Shown: one piece after another, positions 15,099 to 23,648 of the stretch
How positions within the stretch are numbered: the stretch's first letter is position 1
How the letters are laid out: every line of letters starts with the position of its first letter
DNA from: Candidatus Solincola quzhuomuensis
GTDB lineage: Bacteria; Actinomycetota; Geothermincolia; Geothermincolales; RBG-13-55-18
Length of the DNA: 60,695 nt
Direction: 5' to 3'
NCBI GenBank assembly: GCA_015711855.1
Contig: JACVJF010000004.1
Coordinates: 1 to 60,695 of the forward strand
Position numbers and translations under genes: made by a program
The notes under the pieces: model-generated
What the model was told of the DNA's origin: nothing
What the model saw: the letters and a program-made list of their open reading frames with translations, nothing else
Database searches by the model: none

Positions 15099-16646
15099 TC
15101 AGGAAGAGGCCCCGCCGTAGAGCTTGCGCAGTTCCTTCTTCAGGATCTTGCCGGTGAGGGTGCGGGGGATGGCCTCCACGAAGGTTATCTTCTTGGGTAT
15201 CTTGTAGCGGGCGAGCTTCCCCTCGCAGAAGGCCTCCATCTCCTCCATGGTGAGGGGGTCATCCGGGTTCTCCAGAAGGATCAGGGCGTGACCCACCTCA
15301 CCCCATTTCTCGTCCGGCATGCCGATGACCGCCACGTCCTTGACCTTGGGGTGCTCCATGAGCACCTTCTCCACCTCGGCGGGATAGATGTTCTCTCCGC
15401 CGGAGATGATCATGTCCTTCTTGCGGTCCACGACGTAGATGTACCCGTCCTCGTCCACGGTGGCCAGATCCCCGTAGTGGAACCATCCATCTTTCATCGC
15501 CTCCGCGGTCTCCTCGGGCATGTTCCAATAGCCCAACATCACGTAAGGGCCGCGGGAGCATATCTCCCCCACCTCGCCGGACCCCGGCCTCACCTCCGTG
15601 CCGTCCTCCTTGAGCACCTTCACCTCGGCGTGGAACATGGGGATGCCCGCGCTGCCGATCTTTTCCATGTTGGAACAGGAAAGCACGATGGAAGTCTCCG
15701 TGCACCCGAAGACCTGGATGAGGAGGGGCACCTTCATCTTCTCCACGATGCGGTCCAGTAGCTCCCGGGAGGCGGGAGCACCCCCTATCCCCACCCCCTT
15801 GAGGGAGGAAAGGTCGTACTGGGAGAAGCTGGGGACGTCCAGCATCATCTGGAGCATGGTGGGCACGGCGCCGAAGTGGGTGACCCGGTGGCGGTCGATG
15901 ATCTGTAGGGCCTCCTCCGGGTTCCAGAATCTCTGGAATATTATGGTACCTCCGATGTAGAAGGTGGGCATGGTGATGATGTTCAGGCCCCCGGAGTGAA
16001 AGAGGGGTATGGAGACCAGGGAGACGGCGTTGATGTCGAAAAGCAGCTCCAGGGTGTCGTTGAAGGTGTTCCAGAAGGTCTTGCGGTGGGGGAGCACAGC
16101 CCCTTTGGCCCGGCCGGTGGTCCCGGAGGTGTACATGATCATCTGGGGGTCCTCCATGTCTGGCGGTTCGGGTACCGCGGGTTCCTCTTCCCCGAAACCG
16201 GCCAACCACTCCTCGTAGGGGCGGCTGAAGTCGGGGACCGGGTCCCCCGCCGTGGCCAAGATCTCTATGGGTTCGCGGTAGAGCTCCCTCAGCTGACCAA
16301 CCGTGCCCGCAAACTCCGGGTGGAAGAAGAAGGCCCGGGGGTTGGTGTCCTTGAAGACGTACTCCAGTTCTTGGGGTGTGAGGCGGAAGTTGAGGGGGAT
16401 GAAGATGAACCCCGTCTTCGCACAGGCGAAGTACACCTCCATGAACTCGATGCTGTTGAAGAAGAGGGCGGCCACCCGGTCTCCTTTCTTCAGGCCCGCC
16501 TGGAGGAGCCCGTTGGCCACCTGGTTTACGCGTCCGTTGAACTCCGTATAGGTGAGAGCGCGATCCCCGGCTATGAAGGCCGTCTTGTCCTTGGTGAGAG
16601 GAAAGACAGCCCTCTTTAAAGCCCAGTTGCCCACGTTCACGATCAT
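15099..16646 (-). CDS. acyl-CoA synthetase (AMP-forming), long-chain/aryl type
   Basis: About 515 residues. The adenylate-forming superfamily motifs are complete: MYTSGTTGRAKGAVLPH (P-loop-like, near 170), GCTETS (A5), YGDLATVDEDGYIYVVDRKKDMIISGGENIYP (A7-A8 with hinge) and the C-terminal lysine in PRTLTGKILKKELR (A10). It would activate a free carboxylate to its CoA thioester. Position suggests it activates the product of the glycyl radical enzyme or the fatty acids fed to beta-oxidation; the sequence does not fix chain length. ATG 16646, a GTG at 16640 better spaced behind GGGGG, and a TTG at 16658 are all possible starts. Divergent from the MmgE/PrpD gene across an AT-rich regulatory region. 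Confidence 0.9.
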   Translation of the reverse strand: MIVNVGNWALKRAVFPLTKDKTAFIAGDRALTYTEFNGRVNQVANGLLQAGLKKGDRVAALFFNSIEFMEVYFACAKTGFIFIPLNFRLTPQELEYVFKDTNPRAFFFHPEFAGTVGQLRELYREPIEILATAGDPVPDFSRPYEEWLAGFGEEEPAVPEPPDMEDPQMIMYTSGTTGRAKGAVLPHRKTFWNTFNDTLELLFDINAVSLVSIPLFHSGGLNIITMPTFYIGGTIIFQRFWNPEEALQIIDRHRVTHFGAVPTMLQMMLDVPSFSQYDLSSLKGVGIGGAPASRELLDRIVEKMKVPLLIQVFGCTETSIVLSCSNMEKIGSAGIPMFHAEVKVLKEDGTEVRPGSGEVGEICSRGPYVMLGYWNMPEETAEAMKDGWFHYGDLATVDEDGYIYVVDRKKDMIISGGENIYPAEVEKVLMEHPKVKDVAVIGMPDEKWGEVGHALILLENPDDPLTMEEMEAFCEGKLARYKIPKKITFVEAIPRTLTGKILKKELRKLYGGASS

Positions 16647-16844
16647 CACCCCCGTCAATCCCTGCTTCTCCGGACCCTGGCGAAGGCTTTCATGGCGGGC
16701 AGGCCGGAAAGAGGACCTAATATTGGGAGCTTCATGTCTCGCCTCTTTCTTCCCCGGACCGCACTTCCGCGGTAGGGAGGACGCGAATCCGAGGATCCGG
16801 TTTTGCCCAGCTCCGACAGCCCACGGGCAAAATTATGGTATAAG

Positions 16845-16914
16845 GTTCACCTGATGTAAAGTATTAAAGTTCATAATCACTAAAATAGTTATTATGGAAA
16901 ATTGTCCCATAATA
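16845..16914. promoter_or_regulatory. acyl-CoA synthetase/mmgE control region: two copies of shared element plus dyad
   Basis: Plus strand 16845-16862 reads GTTCAC-CTGATG-TAAAGT and 16869-16886 reads GTTCAT-AATCAC-TAAAAT, two matches to the element found upstream of bioY, the glycyl-radical operon and the 23 kb lipoprotein, with starts 24 bases apart. Just downstream is an 8-base inverted repeat TATTATGG-N9-CCATAATA (16890-16914). The whole stretch to about 16970 is AT-rich against a GC-rich background, as expected for a divergent promoter region. No gene is recognised in the rest of 16647-17177. Confidence 0.5.
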
Positions 16915-17177
16915 TCGTATTTATGGCTTAAATAATATAAAATTCTACCTAATGAATATTTCTTTACACCGCCTTTTTTCTCTGATAACATACCCTGCAA
17001 AAGGGGTGGATGCGAGGCATCGGCAGCATTGCGGTTCTCACGCTACGATCGAGATAAAAACGGAGAATGCCGGGGGCGAACCGCCTTCCCCGTCGTCCGC
17101 TCCTTTCGGCGTTGAATGTCAAGCGGAACACGCACTGTTGCAGGAGGATCCGTAACGCGTATCGAGGGGGGATGGGT

Positions 17178-18539
17178 ATGAACGAGTTGGCGGAGGTGGG
17201 AAAGTTCGTCTGCGGGCTGAGGTACGAGGACGTTCCGGGCGAGGTGATGGAAGCGGCGAAGCTTCCCGTCATCGACTGCCTCGGGGTGACGGTGGCCGGC
17301 CTTGAAGACGAGGGATCGCGCATCGTGGCCGAATGGGTGGATTCCGTAGGCGGCAGGGAGGAGGCTACCGTTTTCTACGGGTTCAGGAGGAGCGCTGCGC
17401 CTCTGGCGGCTCTGGCCAACGGCACCGCCGCTCATGCCCTGGATTACGACGACGTGAGTTTCCGCATGATGGGACATCCTTCCGTGGCCCTGGTTCCGGC
17501 CGTCGTGGCCCTAGGGGAGGTGCTGGGCTCGTCAGGGAAGGATTTCCTGCTGGCCTACGTGGCCGGGCTGGAGGTGGCCGCAAAGGTGGGAGCGGCCCTG
17601 GGCGGCAACTCCTACATGCTCGGATGGCACCATACCAGCACCTTGGGAGTCCTGGGCGCCGCCGCTTCAAGCGGGAAGTTGCTGGGGCTGGACGAGGAGA
17701 AGATGACCCACGCTCTGGGCATCTCCTGCTCCATGGCCATGGGCATCCGGGCCAACTTCGGGACCATGACCAAACCTCTTCACGCAGGAGCCGCGGCCAT
17801 GAACGGGGTCATCGCCGCTCAGCTCGCCGACCGTGGGTTTACCGCCAATCCCGACGCCCTCTACGGCGAGAACGGTTTCGCGCGTGCCTTCACCTCAGAC
17901 CTGGAAAAGGCGGAGGAACTGCTTAAAAGCCTAGGAGAGCCCTACGAGCTCACGGATCCCGGCCTCTCCTTCAAGCCTTATCCCTGCTGCCGGGGACCGC
18001 AGGGGGCCATCGACGCAGCTTTGGCGGCCAGGGAGGAGTGGAAGAAAAAGGGGAAGATCGATCCCTCGGATGTGGAGAGAGTGGAATGCCGGGTGCCCTC
18101 CTGGTTGAGGTCGGTACTCGTATATCACGAGCCGAAGACCGGCACGGAAGGGAAATTCAGCCTGGAGTTCTGCGTGGCCGCCGCCCTCCTGGAAGGCAAG
18201 GTGGGCGTGGGCCAGTTCAGGGACGAGGTGGTGACCTCGGAGCCGGTGGCGGAGCTCATACGCCGCTTTGACTGGCAGGACCTGGAAGGGGAGATCACCA
18301 GTCCCTTCGCCTCCGAGGTGGTGGTCCATCTGAAGTCGGGGGATAAGGCGACGGGCAAAGCGGAGAGACCCCTGGGCGAGCCGGGCAATCCCATGAGCCA
18401 GGAGCAAATTCACGACAAGTATCGGGAATGCGTGGGGAGCATCCTGGGCTACGCGGTCGCCGACTCCACCTTGGAGATGCTGCGGAACCTGGAGAGGCTG
18501 GACGACGTGAACAGCCTGGTACGCGCCTACCGGGGATGA
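17178..18539 (+). CDS. MmgE/PrpD family protein
   Basis: 453 residues from ATG 17178, which has GAGGGGGG six bases ahead (ATG 17172 is too close to it). Family features: NGTAAHALDYDDVSFRMMGHPSVALVPAVVALGE, the glycine-rich GWHHTSTLGVLGAAASSGKLLGL, MTKPLHAGAAAMNGVIAAQLADRGFTA and KPYPCCRG. Members include 2-methylcitrate dehydratase and cis-aconitate/immune-responsive-gene-type decarboxylases, so the role may be in propionate-derived tricarboxylate metabolism, but MmgE/PrpD proteins are often of unknown substrate. No 2-methylcitrate synthase or lyase is nearby. Divergent from acyl-CoA synthetase and convergent with the mutase operon, 48 bases apart. Confidence 0.88.
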   Translation: MNELAEVGKFVCGLRYEDVPGEVMEAAKLPVIDCLGVTVAGLEDEGSRIVAEWVDSVGGREEATVFYGFRRSAAPLAALANGTAAHALDYDDVSFRMMGHPSVALVPAVVALGEVLGSSGKDFLLAYVAGLEVAAKVGAALGGNSYMLGWHHTSTLGVLGAAASSGKLLGLDEEKMTHALGISCSMAMGIRANFGTMTKPLHAGAAAMNGVIAAQLADRGFTANPDALYGENGFARAFTSDLEKAEELLKSLGEPYELTDPGLSFKPYPCCRGPQGAIDAALAAREEWKKKGKIDPSDVERVECRVPSWLRSVLVYHEPKTGTEGKFSLEFCVAAALLEGKVGVGQFRDEVVTSEPVAELIRRFDWQDLEGEITSPFASEVVVHLKSGDKATGKAERPLGEPGNPMSQEQIHDKYRECVGSILGYAVADSTLEMLRNLERLDDVNSLVRAYRG

Positions 18540-18587
18540 GACGCGGCCCTTCCCCCCCGCCTTTAGCGGAGCGGCCGCGGGGCGAAC

Positions 18588-19004
18588 CTAAGAAGACGTC
18601 CCCAAACGGGTGCGTATGAAATCCGCCACCTGCGAGATGTAGGTCCCGGAGACGAAGACCTCGGCCACCCCCATCTCCTTGAGCTTGGGGATGTCCTCGG
18701 CCGGGATGATCCCGCCCACGAGGACCATCTTGTCCTCCACGCCCTTTTCCCGGAGGAGGGACATGATCCGACGCACTATGCTCAGATGGGCTCCGGAGAG
18801 GATGGATAGACCGATCACGTCCACGTCCTCGTCCACGGCGGCGTTGACGATCTCCTCCGGGGTGCGCCTCAAGCCGGTGTAGATCACCTCGAATCCCTCG
18901 TCCTTCAGGCCGTAGGCGATGACCTTGGCCCCTTGGTCGTGCCCGTCCAGGCCCGGTTTGGCTATGAGCACCCGGATAACCTTTCCACCCGTTTTGGCTT
19001 CCAT
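18588..19004 (-). CDS. B12-binding small subunit of acyl-CoA mutase
   Basis: 138 residues, the size of a free-standing cobalamin-binding subunit. The DxHxxG motif is LDGHDQG, with His22 the expected lower cobalt ligand; SILSGAH and [10 protein letters not shown] line the nucleotide-tail pocket. Together with the 21162-22925 product it makes a complete two-subunit adenosylcobalamin mutase of the methylmalonyl-CoA mutase family. The ribosome site GGGGAGG precedes the ATG, and the gene is 14 bases after the radical SAM-PDZ gene, so all three are one operon with the small subunit last. Confidence 0.93.
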   Translation of the reverse strand: MEAKTGGKVIRVLIAKPGLDGHDQGAKVIAYGLKDEGFEVIYTGLRRTPEEIVNAAVDEDVDVIGLSILSGAHLSIVRRIMSLLREKGVEDKMVLVGGIIPAEDIPKLKEMGVAEVFVSGTYISQVADFIRTRLGTSS

Positions 19005-19018
19005 GATTTACCTCCCCG

Positions 19019-21031
19019 TCAATCCATCACCGTCTCGCACCTCAGGAGCTCCACCTTAAGGCCCGTTTCCCTGGCGATATCGAGGTATGCCCGACCGGTT
19101 AGGTCCCTTCCCCAGCGGCTGAGATGGAAGGGGGAGGAGGGAATGATCACCAGGTCGGGCTTCTCGCCGTGTTTTTCCATCCATTCTTGGAGGTGGTCTA
19201 TGTAGTCCTTCACCACCAGCAGGTCTCCGAGCATTATGTTTCCCCCGAAGAAGCGATTCTCCGGAACGCTCAGTCGCAGTTCCGAGCCCTCCGGGAGGTT
19301 GATCGGGTTTTCCTCCAGCAGCTGTTCCAGGGTGGGGCGGACAAGACGCGAGGTGAGGAGAAGGACCAGGCGTGCCTCCGATCGGCGCACCATGCCCTCC
19401 AGGACCCGGAGGTAGGAGACTCGCAGACCGCTCCCCATGAAGGCCACCCCCAAGTGGGTTCCGGTGTGAAAGTCGAAAGGATAAGAGTACCGGCGAGTCT
19501 CTCCGCCTAGCTCCACCGCTTTGCCATCCCTTCTCACCAGGAGAGAGACCTTTTCCTCCCCGCTATTCTGAAGCAGGGTTAGCAAGTCGCGGGCCTGGGG
19601 ACGGTTGAGCACGTTGATCCCGTTAATCCGAAGGATGACGTCTCCCGGTCTGAGTCCCCAGGATTTTGCCGGAGAGTTGGGTACCAGCCCGATCACCTCC
19701 GGAAGGTTCTTTCGCTCCCGGGTGAGGTTCTCCTCGTAAAGCGCGGGGCTCAACACCAGAGGGCAGGGAAGGTCGCTGCGCATTTCCCCTACCAGCCGTA
19801 CCACGGCGCCCCATACCTCCTCGGTGTCGAAGAGCGGTGTCGAGGAGAAGAACCTAGAGTAACCGGGAAGGTTGACCTGAACCAGCCGCGCCCCGCAGCC
19901 CGCGGCGTAGGCGCAGGTCCTCTCCAAGTCCCGCAGCATCTCCTCCAAGGAGGGTTCCGGCCAGGCCACCACGGTGACGGCGAAGGGAATGGCCGCATCC
20001 GCCAGCCTGGGGAGAGAGTGGATGGCCGTCTCGGGTCTCCGGTCCCCCATGAGGAAGGAGCGCCGGGCGGGGTCGGAGCTGTTGAGGGAGACGTCCAGAA
20101 AGAGAGGGGCTAGGCCTGCCAGCTCCTCGACGAAAGCCTTATCCAGGCGGCAGCCGTTGGTGGCCAGACGGAAGGGCGCGTCGGTCCTCTCCCGCAGGCG
20201 GCGGAGCAGAGGTATGATGCGCGGATGGGCCAGCGCCTCACGGGGTCCGCCGAAGGTGGGGAAAAGACCTCGCCGCGCCAGAGGGCGGTAGTGGGCGATC
20301 CTGGCTTCCAGTCTCTTCCAGTCGCTTACCGGGTCGGCTGGCGGCTGCATGAGGGAGGGGAGGGATCCTCGGTGATAACAGAACCGGCATCGACAATCGC
20401 ACCGGTCGGCGGCATGGAGTATCACGTCCTCCGCGCTGTCCACCGGGGCGTCCGTCCAGTCGGAAAGGCGGCGCAGCCGGAACCCGTCCACCTCCACCGG
20501 CTGGCCCTCGCGCTCCAGCTGCACCAGCGAGAGCAGGCTCTCCAGCTGGCGGGCCAGGAAGTCCAGGCGGGGCTCGTAGAGGGCCGCGTTGGCCCGACTC
20601 AGGAAAGGCGGGACCGGATACCCCCGGGAGTTGGCCCTTTTCGACGGGCCGGCTATGCAGGAGCGCTCCTGGGGAGGACTTATAATTCTCGGTCGTGCTT
20701 GGCGATTTTCGTCCGCCTCGTAGGATTCGGTTACCGAATCGTTTTTCGAAGTGGGATATATGTCGTGCACCGCCCCGTCCGGGCCCAGAAAGCGGAAGCC
20801 GTCCACCTCCACCTCCCTACCTCCCTCCAGGAGGCGTATCACGGACAAGAGGTTGCGGAGTTGCTCGCGTATCAGCTGCACGTGAGGATCCGGTCCCCGC
20901 GACCCGCCTCCGGCTTGTCGCAAGGGATAGCGGAAAAGAGCCCCTTCGACCTCCTCCGCCCCCGTTGTCGCAGCGGGGGCGGTATTTCGGGCCGCCGACT
21001 CGCGCTCCGCCGAGAGCCGCTGACGTTCCAT
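19019..21031 (-). CDS. radical SAM protein with PDZ and DUF512-like C-terminal domain, duplicated N-terminal motif
   Basis: About 670 residues. In order: a motif with ReqLRNLLSVIrl...VEVDGFRFL (about 50-82), a linker, a second copy with RQLESLLSLVQL...VEVDGFRLR (about 158-187), a radical SAM domain with CDCRCRFC, i.e. Cys211-x3-Cys215-x2-Cys218, then a PDZ domain (about 455-520, LVPNSPAKSWGLRPGDVILRI region) and a C-terminal part with FHTGTHLGVAFMGSG and FFGGNIMLGDLLV, as in DUF512-type radical SAM/PDZ proteins. The target is unknown. It is translated between the large and small subunits of a B12 mutase, a place where the MeaB/ArgK chaperone might be expected instead. ATG 21031 is preferred over GTG 21043 because GAGGTGG lies suitably ahead. 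Confidence 0.8.
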   Translation of the reverse strand: MERQRLSAERESAARNTAPAATTGAEEVEGALFRYPLRQAGGGSRGPDPHVQLIREQLRNLLSVIRLLEGGREVEVDGFRFLGPDGAVHDIYPTSKNDSVTESYEADENRQARPRIISPPQERSCIAGPSKRANSRGYPVPPFLSRANAALYEPRLDFLARQLESLLSLVQLEREGQPVEVDGFRLRRLSDWTDAPVDSAEDVILHAADRCDCRCRFCYHRGSLPSLMQPPADPVSDWKRLEARIAHYRPLARRGLFPTFGGPREALAHPRIIPLLRRLRERTDAPFRLATNGCRLDKAFVEELAGLAPLFLDVSLNSSDPARRSFLMGDRRPETAIHSLPRLADAAIPFAVTVVAWPEPSLEEMLRDLERTCAYAAGCGARLVQVNLPGYSRFFSSTPLFDTEEVWGAVVRLVGEMRSDLPCPLVLSPALYEENLTRERKNLPEVIGLVPNSPAKSWGLRPGDVILRINGINVLNRPQARDLLTLLQNSGEEKVSLLVRRDGKAVELGGETRRYSYPFDFHTGTHLGVAFMGSGLRVSYLRVLEGMVRRSEARLVLLLTSRLVRPTLEQLLEENPINLPEGSELRLSVPENRFFGGNIMLGDLLVVKDYIDHLQEWMEKHGEKPDLVIIPSSPFHLSRWGRDLTGRAYLDIARETGLKVELLRCETVMD

Positions 21032-21161
21032 CCTCGTCACCACCTCACTTCAGCCGGTGCGCCGTTCGGGTGGGCTCGCGCTCTGCGCAACCCGGTTTTT
21101 CACGGCCGGCGATAACCGTATGCCAGGGGACGGAAGGGATTCCCTTCACCGTCCCCCAGGG

Positions 21162-22925
21162 TCAGAAGGGGGACACGGCCTGGTATTCCCCGAAGACCTC
21201 CCGCAGCACGTCGCATATCTCCCCCTCGGTCACGTAGGCCTTCACGCACTGGATGAGGTGAGGGAGCAGGTTCTCCTCCTCCTTCCGGGCCAAGTCTTCC
21301 AGCTCCTTCAGGAGGCGAGCCACCTCCCGGCCGTCGCGGTTCCTCTTGATCTCCGCCAGGCGGGCCTTCTGCCTCTCCTCCGCGCGCTCCCTCCTCTCTG
21401 GGTCGTAGGGGTTGGGGACCAGGCGGTTGGTGGTCACCTCCAGCTCGTGCTCGCCGGTGAAGCAGTTGACCCCCACCACCAGGCGTTCGCCCCGCTCTAT
21501 GGCTCGCTGCCGCTCATAGGCGCTGCGGGATATCTCCCTCTGCATGTACCCGTTTTCTATGGCCGCCACCGCTCCGCCCATCTTCTCGATCTTCTCCAGT
21601 TCCTCCCAGGCGGCGTTCTCGATCTCGTCGGTGAGGGACTCCATGCAGTAGGAACCGGCGAATGGATCGGTGTACTCCAGGAGGCGCGCCTCGCAGGCGA
21701 TGATTCTCCCCGCGTCCTGGGCCAGCTGCAGGGCTTCCATGCTCCACCCCAACCCCAGGGGCTCGTCGTAGGGCGGGAAGGGGAGGGGCCGTCCTCCGGA
21801 GAGGGCGCTGGCCACCGCCCCGATGACCGCCCGGGTGAGGTTGTTCAGCGGCCGTTGCAAGGTGGTGGAGGAGGGCCCGATGTGAGCCCCGATGGCCTGG
21901 CGGATGCGCATGCTCCGCTCGTCCCGGGCCCCGAAGCGCTCCTTGAGTATCCGGGCGTACATGCGGCGGGCCGCCCGCTGGAAAGCGATTTCCTTGAGCA
22001 TCTCCATGGAGCCCCCGAAGGCGTTGAAGGTGAAGCGGGGGGCGAACTCGTCCACCTCGAGTCCGGCTTCCACCCCCACCTTGAGATATTCCACGGCGAT
22101 GGCCATGGAGAAGGCCAGGTCCTGCTCCCGGGTGGCTCCGGCCTCCCTTATGTGGTAGCCGCCTATGCTGGTGATGTTCACGTTGGGCATGTGCCTGGTT
22201 ATGAAGACCAGGCTGTCCCGGAAGAGGCGCAGGGCGTGTCTCGGCGGGAAAATGTAGGTGCCGCGGGCGATGTATTCCTTGAGGATGTCGTTCTGGGGGG
22301 TGGCCCGCAACTTATCCAGGGGGATGCCCCGCTTCTCGGCCAGGGCGGCGTACATGGCGATGATCACGTTGGCCGGGGCGTTGATGGTGAAGTTGGAGGC
22401 GATGCGGTCGAGGTTTAAATCCCCCTGATAAGGCTCGTAGATGATCTCGAAGTCGGCCAGGGTGTCCACGCACACCCCCACCTTGCCCACCTCCCCCTCG
22501 GCCAGGGGATGGTCGGAGTCGTAGCCGCACTGGGTGGGGAGGTCGAAGGCCAGGTTGGGGCCCCCTCGGCTCCCTTGCTCGAGAAGACCCTTGTAGTAAT
22601 CGCGGGTGTCCTCCGGGGTGCCGTATCCGGAATAGATGGCGGCGCGGGTCTGCCCTCCGGCTCCGGGGATCTCCCCCTTTCCCCCCGCCAGAGAGGCCAG
22701 TCGAGCCAGCCCGGCCATGGGTTCTATGGGAAAGGTACCGGCGGTGAAGGGATAGGTGCCCGGGAAGCCCACCTTCTCCAGGAAGTCGAAGGGCTCGATG
22801 TCCAGAGGGGTGAAGAAGCGGCTGCTCTCCTTGTTCAGGTAGGGAAACTTCTGAATGGCTTTGGCCAAGGGCCCTTCCTCCCAGGCGCGCCGCGCCTCGC
22901 TTATCTTTTCCAGATACTCGTTCAT
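21162..22925 (-). CDS. acyl-CoA mutase large subunit, methylmalonyl-CoA mutase family, atypical substrate segment
   Basis: 587 residues from ATG 22925 behind AAAGGGGG. Family landmarks are clear: FDLPTQCGYDSDHP, TPQNDILKEYIARGTYIFPP, SIGGYHIREAGA, APRFTFNAFGG and the YTDPFAGSYCMESLTDEIE region. It would catalyse an adenosylcobalamin-dependent carbon-skeleton rearrangement with the small subunit at 18588-19004. The stretch that in methylmalonyl-CoA mutase reads TMY..RPWTIRQYAGFS is replaced here by a longer segment (residues 64-102, ending GQTRAAIYSGYG), so the tyrosine and tryptophan that shape the usual pocket are not recognisable. The substrate may therefore be larger or different from methylmalonyl-CoA. 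A TATAAT-like -10 lies upstream near 23038-23043. Confidence 0.88.
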   Translation of the reverse strand: MNEYLEKISEARRAWEEGPLAKAIQKFPYLNKESSRFFTPLDIEPFDFLEKVGFPGTYPFTAGTFPIEPMAGLARLASLAGGKGEIPGAGGQTRAAIYSGYGTPEDTRDYYKGLLEQGSRGGPNLAFDLPTQCGYDSDHPLAEGEVGKVGVCVDTLADFEIIYEPYQGDLNLDRIASNFTINAPANVIIAMYAALAEKRGIPLDKLRATPQNDILKEYIARGTYIFPPRHALRLFRDSLVFITRHMPNVNITSIGGYHIREAGATREQDLAFSMAIAVEYLKVGVEAGLEVDEFAPRFTFNAFGGSMEMLKEIAFQRAARRMYARILKERFGARDERSMRIRQAIGAHIGPSSTTLQRPLNNLTRAVIGAVASALSGGRPLPFPPYDEPLGLGWSMEALQLAQDAGRIIACEARLLEYTDPFAGSYCMESLTDEIENAAWEELEKIEKMGGAVAAIENGYMQREISRSAYERQRAIERGERLVVGVNCFTGEHELEVTTNRLVPNPYDPERRERAEERQKARLAEIKRNRDGREVARLLKELEDLARKEEENLLPHLIQCVKAYVTEGEICDVLREVFGEYQAVSPF

Positions 22926-23036
22926 CTCATCCCCCTTTCCCCGCTCGCATGGTCCGTATTGACCCGTTACGTAGGTTATAGGCGATTCCGCAAGGACGGC
23001 TCCGCGTAGGGTAGCGCAAGACGCAGCCACCACCAA

Positions 23037-23046
23037 GATTATAATC
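23037..23046 (-). promoter_or_regulatory. possible -10 box of the mutase operon
   Basis: GATTATAATC is a self-complementary 10-mer holding TATAAT on both strands, about 115 bases upstream of the mutase start in otherwise GC-rich DNA. No convincing -35 at 16-18 bases was found, so this is weak. Confidence 0.35.
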
Positions 23047-23317
23047 ACCCTCCGGGCTTATGGCCTCCGCAACGTCCCGAGCACCCGTCGACGTCTACGT
23101 GCTCCGGGTTGCGGGACGGCGTGGATTTACCTCGCCCCCGGGACGAGCGCTCGTAGCCCCCTTTTTCCCGCCTCGGGCGGGACTCCGTAGCCTCTAACCT
23201 TCGGCGGAAGCCTTGCCGTTCCGATTGGCACGAAGCGGGAGCAGCGGCCGAAACGCTCGCGCGCCAAACCCCCTCCTCCCTAGGCCGTATGCAGCCGGGC
23301 GTTCGTGGTCAGCAAAT

Positions 23318-23335
23318 GTTCACTTCTACTAAAGT
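23318..23335 (+). promoter_or_regulatory. shared element, site B, upstream of the lipoprotein gene
   Basis: GTTCAC-TTCTAC-TAAAGT, followed by TAT, identical in 19 of 21 positions to the minus-strand element in the bioY/birA region. It lies in a short AT-rich patch (23313-23350) within the 720-base gap between the mutase and lipoprotein genes. The lipoprotein start is about 310 bases downstream. Confidence 0.55.
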
Positions 23336-23648
23336 TATTACATATCGGACCTTATGGCAAGAAGCGAGGATGTACGATCAATCCGCCACCGGTATACTCC
23401 GCGAGATAATGAAACCGTTTGGAAGCTGCCTTAAGCAACCTTTACCCGGAGGCAACAGATTCTTAACGCTTATGGCCGATAATGGGAGAGGATGTCGGAT
23501 GGACCCGGAGGGAGGATCGGGGATGGGCTTGCGGTTCAGGAGCAGGGAAGGACATGAGCCCAAGGAGGCGGGGCGGAGAGACTTCGGGACGGTCCTTTGC
23601 GGATATCCCTTAGGGCCGGCATACTTAAAAAGGCGGAGTGACGGTGGT

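Larger units (their letters stand above)
22926..23648. other. intergenic region between divergent mutase and lipoprotein genes
   Basis: Apart from the -10-like palindrome and site B listed separately, I see no gene, RNA or strong hairpin. A cobalamin riboswitch was looked for by eye upstream of the mutase and not found. Plus-strand frames continue upstream of the lipoprotein but look non-coding. Confidence 0.35.

Noticed and set aside
21057-22418. 453-codon plus-strand frame opposite the mutase large subunit
   Set aside because: Antisense of a conserved enzyme; low-complexity translation.
22926-23300. Cobalamin riboswitch ahead of the B12 mutase
   Set aside because: No B12-box-like sequence or matching stems were found by eye; a covariance-model search would settle it.
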